Assembly: GCF_040605455.1 (NCBI RefSeq)
Contig: NZ_JBEXCV010000017.1
Coordinates: 1-64,000, forward strand
Direction of reading: 5' to 3'
From: Embleya sp040605455
GTDB lineage: Bacteria; Actinomycetota; Actinomycetes; Streptomycetales; Streptomycetaceae
DNA length: 64,000 nucleotides
In this document: positions 42,303 to 50,402 of the stretch, piece after piece
Position numbering within the stretch: the stretch's first letter is position 1
How the letters are laid out: each line of letters starts with the position of its first letter
Notes under the pieces: generated by a model
What the model was told of the DNA's origin: nothing
Databases searched by the model: none
The model's input: the letters and a program-made list of their open reading frames with translations, nothing else
Position numbers and translations under genes: made by a program

Positions 42303-43226
42303 TCAGCCCCCGGATACCACCTTGTCGAACAACTTCCTGGCCTCGGCGAAGAACGCGGGCGCGTCCTCGGGGCCGGTACAGAACACCTGGATGGGCAGGT
42401 GTACGGCCGTCGCACCGGCGGCGATCACCTCGCTCGCGCCGGCCATCGTGCGGGCCAGGTCGAACCGCCCGGCGTCGTCCTTGACCATCGGCAGCGGGCC
42501 CTGCACGCGCAGCGTCCCCGGGTCGCGACCGGCCGCGGCGAGCGCCTCACGGATACGCACCACGTCCCGGGCCATGTCGGCGGTGGACAGGCCCATGATC
42601 GGAATCCAGCCGTCGCCGCTGCGCACGATCCGGTCCAAATTGCGCTTGTTCAGCGTGCCGCCGATCCACAGCGGCACGCCGCCCACCTGTACGGGCTGCG
42701 GCGCGCAGTAGACGTCGGCGAAGTTCACCGTCTCGGACGCGAAGGACGCGGGCAGGTTCGTCCACAACGCCTTGCACGCGGCCAGTGTGTCGGTCAGCAG
42801 TCGCCCGCGCGCGTCCCAGTCGATCCCGGCCGCGTCGTACTCCTCGCGCTGCCACCCCGTGGCCACGCCCAACTCCAACCGTCCGCGCGAGATTTGATCC
42901 AGCGTGGCCGCGGTCTTGGCGAGCAGCGTGGCGCTGCGCAGCGGGGCGACCAGGATGCCGGTGGCCAGGCGCACGTTCGAGGTGACGGCGGCGATCGCGG
43001 CGAGCAGGGTGAGCGGCTCGGGCCAGGCCGCCTCGGGCGGCGTGGGGAAGCGGCCCCACGTGTAGTTCTGCGTGTTGGGGCCCATCACCACGTGGTCGAC
43101 CAGGACGATCCGGTCGATTCCCGCGTCGTCGGCGGCCCGGCCGACATCCACGAAGCCGCGCCAGTCGCCGGCGGGCCAGGCGCCGAAGTTCGGCAGGCCG
43201 ATGGAAAGTTGCACGTCGGTGGTCAT
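42303..43226 (-). CDS. LLM-class F420-dependent oxidoreductase
   Basis: A 307-residue TIM-barrel luciferase-like enzyme with LSIGLPNFGAW at the start, the VRLATGILVAPLR strand, RLELGVATGWQREEYDAAGI and the PLWIGG phosphate-binding region. Actinobacterial members mostly use coenzyme F420; the substrate is unknown. It lies 112 bases downstream of the SDR gene on the same strand and may be co-transcribed with it. Confidence 0.87.
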   Translation of the reverse strand: MTTDVQLSIGLPNFGAWPAGDWRGFVDVGRAADDAGIDRIVLVDHVVMGPNTQNYTWGRFPTPPEAAWPEPLTLLAAIAAVTSNVRLATGILVAPLRSATLLAKTAATLDQISRGRLELGVATGWQREEYDAAGIDWDARGRLLTDTLAACKALWTNLPASFASETVNFADVYCAPQPVQVGGVPLWIGGTLNKRNLDRIVRSGDGWIPIMGLSTADMARDVVRIREALAAAGRDPGTLRVQGPLPMVKDDAGRFDLARTMAGASEVIAAGATAVHLPIQVFCTGPEDAPAFFAEARKLFDKVVSGG

Positions 43227-43338
43227 GCGGATGCTCCGTCGCGTCGAAGTGGGTGGAGGTGGGGTGGGGGTCGAAGTCGGGCCGGGATCGGGGTCGGTTC
43301 GAGGCGGGCAGGGGCCACGGATCGGAAGCTCGCCGGGG

Positions 43339-44190
43339 TCAACGCGACCCGGCGTACGGATCGCGGCCGGCCGTCGCCGCGTCGATCACCGCGTCGCCGA
43401 GCGCGGCGCGGGCGTACTTCTCGAAGGACGGCGCCCGGCGCAGCTCGTTGCCGCCGTCCACGGCCAGGCTCTGGCCGGTGGTCCAGGACGATTCGGGGCC
43501 GGCCAGGTGGCGGACCGCCTCGGCGATGTCCTCGGGCAGGCCGGTGCGGCCCAGCGGCTTGTTCGCCACGAAGCGCGCGATCATCTCCTCGTCGCGGAAG
43601 ATCCGGGCCTCCTCGTGCGAGCGCACCAGGCCGGGACGGACCGCGTTGACCCGGACACCGGCTGCGCCCAACTCGTCCGCGGCGGCCCGGACCAGCGCTT
43701 CCAGGCCCGCCTTCCCGGCCGCGTAGCCACTCAGGAACGGCATGGTCAGCTTGGCCGCGGTCGAGGACACGCACACGATCGCGCCCCCGCCGCGCGCGGC
43801 GATCACGGGGGCGGTGTACTTGATCGCCAGGAACGCGCTGTGCGTGTTGCGGTGCAGGTCGGCCAGGAACGTGTCGTCGTCCATGGCCAGGATCGGTGCG
43901 GTGCTCCCGCCGCCCACGGTGGCAACGCAGACGGCGAGCTCGGGGCCCGCCGCCCGGACCGCGGCACGAATCCCGTCGGTGGTGCAGGCGTCCGCCGCGA
44001 CGATGCGCACCTCGGTGCCGGCCGGGGCCCGCGCGCGCAGTCGTTCGGCCGCTGCCGTGAGCGCGTCGGCCCGCCGGGCGGTGAGCGTGACCGAGCAGCC
44101 GTCGCGCAGCAGTCGGGCCGCACATGCGGAGCCGATGCCGCCGCTGCCACCGGTGACCAGGGCCATCCGGCCGGCCAGGATTGCGGGCAT
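43339..44190 (-). CDS. Short-chain dehydrogenase/reductase
   Basis: A 283-residue SDR. The Rossmann motif is TGGSGGIG (residues 13-20), and the catalytic YxxxK is YAAGK, preceded by the serine in CVSSTAA. The C terminus is typical of oxidoreductases with a nonpolar substrate. It is divergent from a MarR regulator across a 29-base near-palindrome, so it is probably repressed by that protein. Confidence 0.88.
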   Translation of the reverse strand: MPAILAGRMALVTGGSGGIGSACAARLLRDGCSVTLTARRADALTAAAERLRARAPAGTEVRIVAADACTTDGIRAAVRAAGPELAVCVATVGGGSTAPILAMDDDTFLADLHRNTHSAFLAIKYTAPVIAARGGGAIVCVSSTAAKLTMPFLSGYAAGKAGLEALVRAAADELGAAGVRVNAVRPGLVRSHEEARIFRDEEMIARFVANKPLGRTGLPEDIAEAVRHLAGPESSWTTGQSLAVDGGNELRRAPSFEKYARAALGDAVIDAATAGRDPYAGSR

Positions 44191-44248
44191 GGGCGGGTTC
44201 CTCCCGAGGCGACCAAGGAAACTGATGATGTGTCAGCTCCGAGTCGAC

Positions 44249-44277
44249 GTTACACCTCGAATCATTCGAGCTGTAAC
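44249..44277. promoter_or_regulatory. 29-base near-perfect palindrome, likely MarR operator
   Basis: GTTACACCTCGAAT and ATTCGAGCTGTAAC are complementary except for one mirrored pair, with one base at the centre. It lies in the 109-base space between the SDR and MarR genes and ends 23 bases before the MarR start. Control of both genes is inferred. Confidence 0.75.
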
Positions 44278-44299
44278 GAAGTTCGGCTAGAGTGTGGCC

Positions 44300-44716
44300 A
44301 TGACCACGGGGGAAGGCGAGCTGCCGGGACTGACCGCGCTGCTCTACGCGGCCACCGCACGGCTGGACGCGCACTTCGCCGCGTGCGCCGGCGCGGTCGG
44401 TCTGACCGCGTCCCAGGCGAACGCGGTGCACGAACTCGCCGAGCCGCTGGGCATGCGCGAGCTGGGTCGGCGGATGTGCTGCGAACCACCCAACGTGACC
44501 TTCGTAGTGGACCGCCTGGCGGAGCGCGACCTGGTCGAGCGCCGGCCGCATCCCGGGGATCGCCGGGCGAAGGTGATCGCGCTCACCCCGGCCGGCGCCG
44601 AGCTGCGCGAGCGCCTGTTCGCCGCGCTCGCCTGTGATCCGCCGCTGACCGGCCTGCCGGACGCCGACCGGCGCGCCCTGCGCGTACTGCTCGACCGGGC
44701 GCTGCGCACGGGCTGA
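44300..44716 (+). CDS. MarR-family transcriptional regulator
   Basis: A 138-residue winged-helix protein. The recognition region is MRELGRRMCCEPPNVTFVVD and the wing is VERRPHPGDRRAKVIALTPAG. MarR proteins bind palindromes as dimers and release them on binding aromatic ligands. Start is ATG 44300 or GTG 44294; no strong ribosome binding site is visible, as is common for near-leaderless regulator transcripts. Confidence 0.88.
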   Translation: MTTGEGELPGLTALLYAATARLDAHFAACAGAVGLTASQANAVHELAEPLGMRELGRRMCCEPPNVTFVVDRLAERDLVERRPHPGDRRAKVIALTPAGAELRERLFAALACDPPLTGLPDADRRALRVLLDRALRTG

Positions 44717-44818
44717 CGAGGCCGGCCCTGGCTCTCCTCGACGTGCGCCACTAACCTGACGCCCCATCAGAGAGTGCGACGCCGTTCATCCCGGCGACGC
44801 CGGGGACAGGAGAACGGC

Positions 44819-45799
44819 ATGGCTGTGTTCGCGCTGCGTTTCGACTTCCGCAATCCGGCTTTCGCCGGGACGAGCATGGGGGAGCGCTACGCGGCGGCAC
44901 TCGACATGGTCGAATGGGCCGATCGGCACGGGTTCTTCATGGTCACGCTGTCCGAGCACCACGGTTTCGCCGACGGCTACCTGCCCGCCCCGCTTCAGTT
45001 CGCCGCCGCGATCACCACGCGGAGCCGGAACATGGGCGTGACCATCGCGGCGATACCCGCGCCGCTGCACGATCCGCTGCATCTGGCCGAGGAACTCGCG
45101 GTGCTCGACCTGCTCAGCCAGGGCCGGGTCAACGTGGTGCTCACCAACGGCTACGTCGACAGCGAGTTCGCGATGTACGACGTACCGATGCGCGAGCGGG
45201 TCAAGCGCACCGTGGAGACCGTCGAGACGCTGCGCAAGGCGTGGACGGGCGAGGAGTTCGAGTTCCGGGGCCGGACCGTGCGGGTGACCCCGGAGCCCTT
45301 CCAAAAGGGTGGCCCGCCGATCATCCTCGGCGGCAGCGTCGAGGCCGCGGCGCGCCGTGCCGCGCGCATCGCCGACGGGTTCATGCCGTCCAACCCGGCG
45401 ATCTGGGAGTTCTACCGGGACGAGAAGGTCAAGCTCGGCGAGGAGGACCCGGGCCCCTACTTCGGCGGCGACACCAGCTTCTTCCACCTCTCGAACGACC
45501 CCGACCGGGACTGGGACAAGATCGCGCCGCACGCGCTGCACGAGGTCAACGCCTACGGCGAGACGATGGCCGCGGCGGGCACCTCGGGCCTGGGCGGCTA
45601 TGCGAGCGTCACCGACGCCGACGCGCTGCGCGCGGGCGGGCAGTATCGGGTGATCACCCCGCAGACCCTGGTCGCCGAGCTCAAGGCCCAGGGCGACGCG
45701 GCGTTCGCGATCCTGCACCCGATGATGGGCGGCATCCCGCCGGAGCTCGCGTGGGAGAGCCTGCGCCTGTTCGAGAACGAGGTGCTGCCGAACCTGTAG
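44819..45799 (+). CDS. LLM-class flavin-dependent oxidoreductase
   Basis: A 326-residue luciferase-like monooxygenase with FALRFDFRNP, SEHHGFADGYLPAPL (the conserved ligand-side histidines), NVVLTNGYVDSEF and PPIILGGSVEAAARRAAR. It is only distantly related to the other LLM enzyme in this window and belongs to the flavin or F420 branch. GGAGAA lies seven bases before ATG 44819. Confidence 0.87.
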   Translation: MAVFALRFDFRNPAFAGTSMGERYAAALDMVEWADRHGFFMVTLSEHHGFADGYLPAPLQFAAAITTRSRNMGVTIAAIPAPLHDPLHLAEELAVLDLLSQGRVNVVLTNGYVDSEFAMYDVPMRERVKRTVETVETLRKAWTGEEFEFRGRTVRVTPEPFQKGGPPIILGGSVEAAARRAARIADGFMPSNPAIWEFYRDEKVKLGEEDPGPYFGGDTSFFHLSNDPDRDWDKIAPHALHEVNAYGETMAAAGTSGLGGYASVTDADALRAGGQYRVITPQTLVAELKAQGDAAFAILHPMMGGIPPELAWESLRLFENEVLPNL

Positions 45800-45844
45800 A
45801 GCCGCAGCCGTGGCGCGCACCGCGTCCGAGGGCCACCCCCGCGG

Positions 45845-46603
45845 TCACCGGTGCGGTGCGCCCGCCACGAAGTCCTTGGTGTGGTCCCACCATGTGCGCC
45901 GGTCGGGCGGGAACCGGCGCAGCGAGCGGGCCAGCTTGGTGTCCGCGTGCGGCGAGGTGCGCCCGGGACCCTCCTTGTACCGCCAGCGCGCCCACGGCGA
46001 CTCGGGCTTGGCGATGCGCATCGCCGACATCATCGCGACGAACGGTACGAACACGCCGATCAGCCCGGTGGCGACCTTGCCCTTGGCCAGCGCGCACAGT
46101 GCGAAGGCCAGGTTGAACACGACCACCGTCGCGGCCACCGGCTTGCTGTCGCCGTCGCCGAGGCCGAGCGGATTGGCGCCGACGAACAGCAGCAGCCCCA
46201 TCGCGGCGGTGATCAGCACCGCGTCCACCGACTTGCGGCCGTCCGCCGCCCAGTACACGTCGTCCAGGTGCACGAGCAGCGCGAACTCGTCCAGCGTCAG
46301 GGCGGCGCCCATCCCGAAGAGCCCGGCGAGCACCTGGCGCAGCGCGCCGCCCGGTTCGTAGGCGAACTCCAGCGCGCCCGCGATCAGCATCAGGAAGATC
46401 CCGTACACCTGGTGGTGCACGTGCACCTTGCCCACCACCATGTTGCGGAACGGGCCCTTGCCCGCCCGGATCAGCCGGGTGATCAGGCGGGTCACCGCGA
46501 ACGTGAAGATGAATGCGGCGAGCATCCAACCGACGCCGTGTGGCCCGGGCTCGGCGTCGCCCGCCAGCCGCGCCGTGGTCGAGATCCAGCCCTGGTCGTG
46601 CAC
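45845..46603 (-). CDS. Hypothetical integral membrane protein
   Basis: A 252-residue protein with four or five hydrophobic segments (MLAAFIFTFAVTRLITRLI; LITAAMGLLLFVGANPLG; VVVFNLAFALCALAKG; TGLIGVFVPFVAMMSAM). Three histidines in GKVHVHHQVYG sit at the start of a helix and could bind metal or haem. A basic cytoplasmic tail ends the protein. The start is uncertain: GTG 46603 with AGGGACGG upstream is preferred over more distant codons. No family name is offered. Confidence 0.65.
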   Translation of the reverse strand: MHDQGWISTTARLAGDAEPGPHGVGWMLAAFIFTFAVTRLITRLIRAGKGPFRNMVVGKVHVHHQVYGIFLMLIAGALEFAYEPGGALRQVLAGLFGMGAALTLDEFALLVHLDDVYWAADGRKSVDAVLITAAMGLLLFVGANPLGLGDGDSKPVAATVVVFNLAFALCALAKGKVATGLIGVFVPFVAMMSAMRIAKPESPWARWRYKEGPGRTSPHADTKLARSLRRFPPDRRTWWDHTKDFVAGAPHR

Positions 46604-46721
46604 AAACCGTCCCTGCTCGCGATTCCCGTGTGAGGAGGATTGTCCATGATCGAATGGACCGCATGGCACCATCGCCGCACCGGCACGATGGCGACCGGAT
46701 CGAATCGAGGTTAGGACGCAC

Positions 46722-47600
46722 ATGGCCCTCCCCACGACCTCCACCGAGGTGACCTTCCCGGCGGGCGCGACCACCGGCGCCGCGCCGATCCTGGCCGCGC
46801 CCGTGCTGCCGGACGGGCGGACCGCCCTGGTGGTCGCCAGGACACCGTTCCACCCGCTGGACCACACGTGGCCGGACCAGCCCGCCGACACCGGGGTGAT
46901 CCGGGTGGCGGGCGCGGAGTTGGTCGTGTCGGACTGCCTGACCGGCGCGGTCGGCCCGGGTGGCGAGTTCGCGGTCGGCGAGGCGATTCCGGTCCGGCGC
47001 GGCGACGAGGACTGGTCCTGGCTCGTGCTGCACGTCCTGGACCGGGCCCCGGGCGATCCGGGCGATCTGGTCGGAGCAGGTGCCGAGTTGGCCGTCGACG
47101 CCGACCGCCGGGCCGCGCTCGGCGCCGCACACACCTCGTGCCATCTGCTGGCGTTCGCGCTCAACGCGGTGCTCGCGCCGCGCTGGCGCAAGGAGGTACG
47201 CACCGACAGCCTCGGCCGCCCCGACTTCGACAACCTGGCGATCACCTCGTCCCGGATGGACGAGGGCGGCAGCCGCGACGATTACCGGATCGGCAAGTCG
47301 CTGCGCAAGAAGGGCTTCACCGCGGACGGCCTGGCCGAGGACCTGCCCGGCATCCGCGAGGAGGTCGAGGCGCTGCTCACCCAATGGCTGAAAACCGATG
47401 CCGAGGTGCGGATCGAGGTGCCCGGCCCGGCGCTCACCGCCCGTCGGGTGTGGCACTGCGGGCTGCCGGACGGCGACGCGCACATCCCGTGCGGCGGCTC
47501 GCACCTGGGTCGGCTCGGTGATCTGCGCGCCTTGGCGATCGAATTGACCATGGACGAGGACGGTGCACTCGTCGCGCTGACCCGGCCCGAACGCGCCTGA
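46722..47600 (+). CDS. AlaX-like metal-dependent tRNA-editing-domain protein
   Basis: A 292-residue protein resembling the free-standing editing domains of alanyl-tRNA synthetase. The first metal motif is in AAHTSCHLLAFAL (H-x3-H) and the second is CGGSHLG, close to the family's CGGTH. The N-terminal beta-barrel-like part (DHTWPDQPADTGVI) is consistent with AlaX type 2 proteins. It probably clears mischarged tRNA, or is a related hydrolase. ATG 46722 was chosen as the first Met after a likely promoter. Confidence 0.7.
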   Translation: MALPTTSTEVTFPAGATTGAAPILAAPVLPDGRTALVVARTPFHPLDHTWPDQPADTGVIRVAGAELVVSDCLTGAVGPGGEFAVGEAIPVRRGDEDWSWLVLHVLDRAPGDPGDLVGAGAELAVDADRRAALGAAHTSCHLLAFALNAVLAPRWRKEVRTDSLGRPDFDNLAITSSRMDEGGSRDDYRIGKSLRKKGFTADGLAEDLPGIREEVEALLTQWLKTDAEVRIEVPGPALTARRVWHCGLPDGDAHIPCGGSHLGRLGDLRALAIELTMDEDGALVALTRPERA

Positions 47601-47747
47601 CACCCGCCCGAGGACTTGCGCATCGCACCGGCGGGAACCGGTCCCACGATGTGGACGTTACCTTCGAAAGGAATTCTCTTTACCTAACCATGACCTGGTC
47701 GGGGGACTTCCGATGTCCGCCGTCACCCGTTCCAGGAGGCTCGCGCC

Positions 47748-48446
47748 GTGAACACCATCGCCCTGGGTCCATCGTTCCTGGACCCGGACAAGCTGATCTC
47801 CACGTTCGGCCTGATCGGCATTCTGGTGATCGTCTTCGCCGAGTCGGGGCTGCTGATCGGCTTCTTCCTGCCGGGCGACTCGCTGCTGTTCACCACCGGC
47901 CTGCTGGTCTCGGACGGCAAGTACATCTCGCAGCCGCTGTGGCTGGTGTGCCTGTTGTTGTGGATCGCGGCGGTGCTGGGCGACCAGGTCGGTTTCCTGT
48001 TCGGTCGCAAGGTCGGGCCGTCCCTGTTCAACCGGCCCGACTCGCGGTTCTTCAAGCGCGAGAACGTGGAGAAGGCGCACGAGTTCTTCGAGAAGTACGG
48101 ACCGCGCTCGATCGTGCTGGCCCGGTTCGTGCCGATCGTGCGCACCTTCACCCCGATCGTCGCGGGCGTCGCCCGGATGAGGTACCGCACGTTCGTGGTC
48201 TACAACGTGGTCGGCGGGTTCCTGTGGGCGTGCGGGGTCACCCTGCTCGGCCACTCGCTGGGACAGGTGCGATTCGTCCGGGACAACATCGAGTTCATCC
48301 TGGTCGCGATCGTGCTGATCTCGGTGATCCCGGTCGCGATCGAACTCCTGCGCGCCCGCTCGGCGTCGCGCAAGCGGGCAGCGCGGGACCGGGCGGAGTC
48401 GGCCCCGGGGCGGGGCCGAAACCGCGCGAGCGACGACCGGCCGTGA
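47748..48446 (+). CDS. DedA-family membrane protein
   Basis: A 232-residue DedA/SNARE-associated protein with the ESGLLIGFFLPGDSLLF signature (E and F/LPG) and the arginine-containing re-entrant region FVPIVRTFTPIVAGVARM. Family members help move lipid carriers or phospholipids across the membrane and need the proton gradient. GTG 47748 has AGGAGG about nine bases upstream. The basic tail continues to a stop that overlaps a possible GTG start of the next gene. Confidence 0.9.
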   Translation: MNTIALGPSFLDPDKLISTFGLIGILVIVFAESGLLIGFFLPGDSLLFTTGLLVSDGKYISQPLWLVCLLLWIAAVLGDQVGFLFGRKVGPSLFNRPDSRFFKRENVEKAHEFFEKYGPRSIVLARFVPIVRTFTPIVAGVARMRYRTFVVYNVVGGFLWACGVTLLGHSLGQVRFVRDNIEFILVAIVLISVIPVAIELLRARSASRKRAARDRAESAPGRGRNRASDDRP

Positions 48447-48511
48447 CGCGGAACCGGGTCACCGGCGCCGAGCCGTACGGGTTGGTGCCGGCCGCCAATA
48501 GAGTTCACGCC

Positions 48512-49450
48512 ATGCGCGCTCAACTTCTGGCCCGGGCAACCCTGCCGTCCCTGTGGAGTCTCGACCGCATTCCCGGTGCGGCGGCCTGGCTCGCGCACGG
48601 TGTGGACGGCTCGCTCGTCGTGCTCGACGACTCGCTGAGCACCGTGCGCCAGGTGCGACTGCCCGAGGACTGGCGGGGCGGCCACTCGGTCACCCCCGAC
48701 CTCGGGCACTTCGTCGCCTCGGCACCCGATCGCGTGGTGGTACTGGATGCGGAGGGGCGCGAGGTGTGGGCCCACCCGCACCCGCCGTGGGAGTCCGAGG
48801 AGGCCGGCTCCTGTGCGGTCACCTCGGCCGGGATCTGGGCGGTGGTGCGCACCGCCGAGGGCGACCGGTGTGTGCTGCTGGACGGCGCGGACGGCACCCC
48901 GCTGACGGCGTGGCCGCTGCACCCGGCCACCGTCGGCTCCGAACTGCTTCCGCATCCCGACGGCGGGCACGTGGGCCTGGCCGCTTCGCACGCCGACGAC
49001 GCCTACCGGGTCTTCGTGCTCGGCACGGACGCCCCGGACCGGGTCGCCGAGGTGCCGCCGGGGGAGAGCCGGGTGCTCACCGACATCCACGGCTCCGGTC
49101 GGATGATGCTGACCACGCCGATCGAGGCCGGACCGCTCGCGCTGGTGCGCTACCCGGACGGCGCGGTGATAGCGGCCCGGCCGGGGGAGCAGGTCTTCCC
49201 GGACCCGGACGAGGTGTTCGACATCTACGCCGGTTTCGTGCGCCGGGACCTGGTGCTCGCGGCCTCCTCGGGCGAGCGGCACGTGCTGTTCTCGGTGCCG
49301 GACCTGCGGGCGATCGCCGAGGTCGAGTACCCCGAGGACGCGCCACGCGAATGGCTCGTGGTGCGCGGCGACGGTGTCTGGCTGACCGCCGACTCGGAGT
49401 CGGGCACGGTGTGCATGTGGTCCCTGGAGCAGCCGGCGGCGACCGGCTGA
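48512..49450 (+). CDS. Hypothetical beta-propeller-like protein
   Basis: A 312-residue protein with recurring strands of the type VVVLDAEGREVWAH, CVLLDGADGTPLTAW and RDLVLAASSGERHVLFSVPD, suggesting a six- or seven-bladed propeller. There is no signal peptide, so it is probably cytoplasmic. ATG 48512 is the natural start; GTG 48443 overlaps the DedA stop and would couple the two genes but adds an unconserved-looking 23 residues. Confidence 0.65.
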   Translation: MRAQLLARATLPSLWSLDRIPGAAAWLAHGVDGSLVVLDDSLSTVRQVRLPEDWRGGHSVTPDLGHFVASAPDRVVVLDAEGREVWAHPHPPWESEEAGSCAVTSAGIWAVVRTAEGDRCVLLDGADGTPLTAWPLHPATVGSELLPHPDGGHVGLAASHADDAYRVFVLGTDAPDRVAEVPPGESRVLTDIHGSGRMMLTTPIEAGPLALVRYPDGAVIAARPGEQVFPDPDEVFDIYAGFVRRDLVLAASSGERHVLFSVPDLRAIAEVEYPEDAPREWLVVRGDGVWLTADSESGTVCMWSLEQPAATG

Positions 49451-49688
49451 CCCGTTCGCGGGGCCGATCGGGCGCCCGGGTCTCCGCGACCGACGCGGGC
49501 CCGGGAACGGACCGATGTTCGACGGTGATCCCAGGGAAATGAGCCCATTAGCGGGAAATATGTAGCTTTTGGTGCATTTATGATCACCGCTCGCTGACAC
49601 CATGCTCTACATGGGCACCCCGGACTTCCACGCCCGCCCCTCCTGACCGTGCCCACGATTGCTCGGTCGACCGACCGCCACGACGAGA
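49451..49688. other. Intergenic region with a low-GC patch
   Basis: About 240 bases without a gene. Around 49533-49595 the sequence is strikingly AT-rich for this genome and contains GGGAAAT twice. It may be a promoter or a scrap of foreign DNA. Confidence 0.35.
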
Positions 49689-49740
49689 AACGCCGGTCGC
49701 CGGCAGCCACCCGGCCGGGTGGCCGCCGGCGACCGGCGTT
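49689..49740 (-). terminator. Large hairpin after ppa
   Basis: AACGCCGGTCGCCGGC (49689-49704) pairs perfectly with its complement at 49725-49740. The loop itself contains a second inverted repeat (GCCACCCGG with CCGGGTGGC). It lies 20 bases beyond the ppa stop. Confidence 0.85.
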
Positions 49741-49759
49741 CACGCGAGGGATCGGCGGG

Positions 49760-50251
49760 TCAGTGGTGACCCTGCTCGGTGAGCCGCTTGCGCGAGGCCT
49801 CGACCTCGGCCTCGGCCTCGTCGCGGCCGACCCAGTTGGCGCCCTCGACCGACTTGCCCGGCTCCAGGTCCTTGTAGACCTCGAAGAAGTGCTGGATCTC
49901 CAGCCGGTCGAACTCCGAGACGTGGTGGATGTCACGCAGGTGCTCCACGCGCGGGTCCGTGGCCGGCACGCACAGGACCTTGTCGTCGCCGCCGGCCTCG
50001 TCCGTCATCCGGAACATGCCGATTGCGCGGCATCGGACCTGGACGCCCGGGAAGGTCGGCTCGTCCAGCAGCACCAGCGCGTCCAGCGGGTCACCGTCCT
50101 CACCGAGGGTGTCCTCGATGAAGCCGTAGTCCGCCGGGTAGCGCGTCGACGTGAACAACATCCGGTCGAGCCGGATGCGGCCCGTCTCGTGGTCCACCTC
50201 GTACTTGTTGCGCGATCCCCGGGGGATCTCGATGGTGACGTCGAACTCCAA
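49760..50251 (-). CDS. ppa: Inorganic pyrophosphatase
   Basis: A 163-residue soluble family I pyrophosphatase, the usual length. It starts EFDVTIEIPRGSRNKYEVDH, and the active-site signature is EDGDPLDALVLLD with three aspartates. It removes pyrophosphate made by biosynthesis, complementing the membrane pyrophosphatase elsewhere in this window. The only well-placed start is TTG 50251, directly behind GGAGGAGCC; the open frame beyond it is not coding. It is divergent from the carboxypeptidase gene. Confidence 0.93.
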   Translation of the reverse strand: MEFDVTIEIPRGSRNKYEVDHETGRIRLDRMLFTSTRYPADYGFIEDTLGEDGDPLDALVLLDEPTFPGVQVRCRAIGMFRMTDEAGGDDKVLCVPATDPRVEHLRDIHHVSEFDRLEIQHFFEVYKDLEPGKSVEGANWVGRDEAEAEVEASRKRLTEQGHH

Positions 50252-50402
50252 GGCTCCTCCATAGTGCTGCGCCGGGACCGTTGCCGGGACCGTTAGGGTC
50301 GTTCTGTCCGCGAGGCCGAACCCGGCACAGGTCCCGGACAGAACCTGATCTGATCTCAGTGTCTCGCATGGCCGGTGGTCCGGCGGAAGGGGATGGTCTC
50401 GC

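Noticed and set aside
41405..44767. Long frames antisense or out of frame to the TerD, LLM and SDR genes
   Set aside because: They lack motifs and natural composition, and the overlapping genes have clear signatures.
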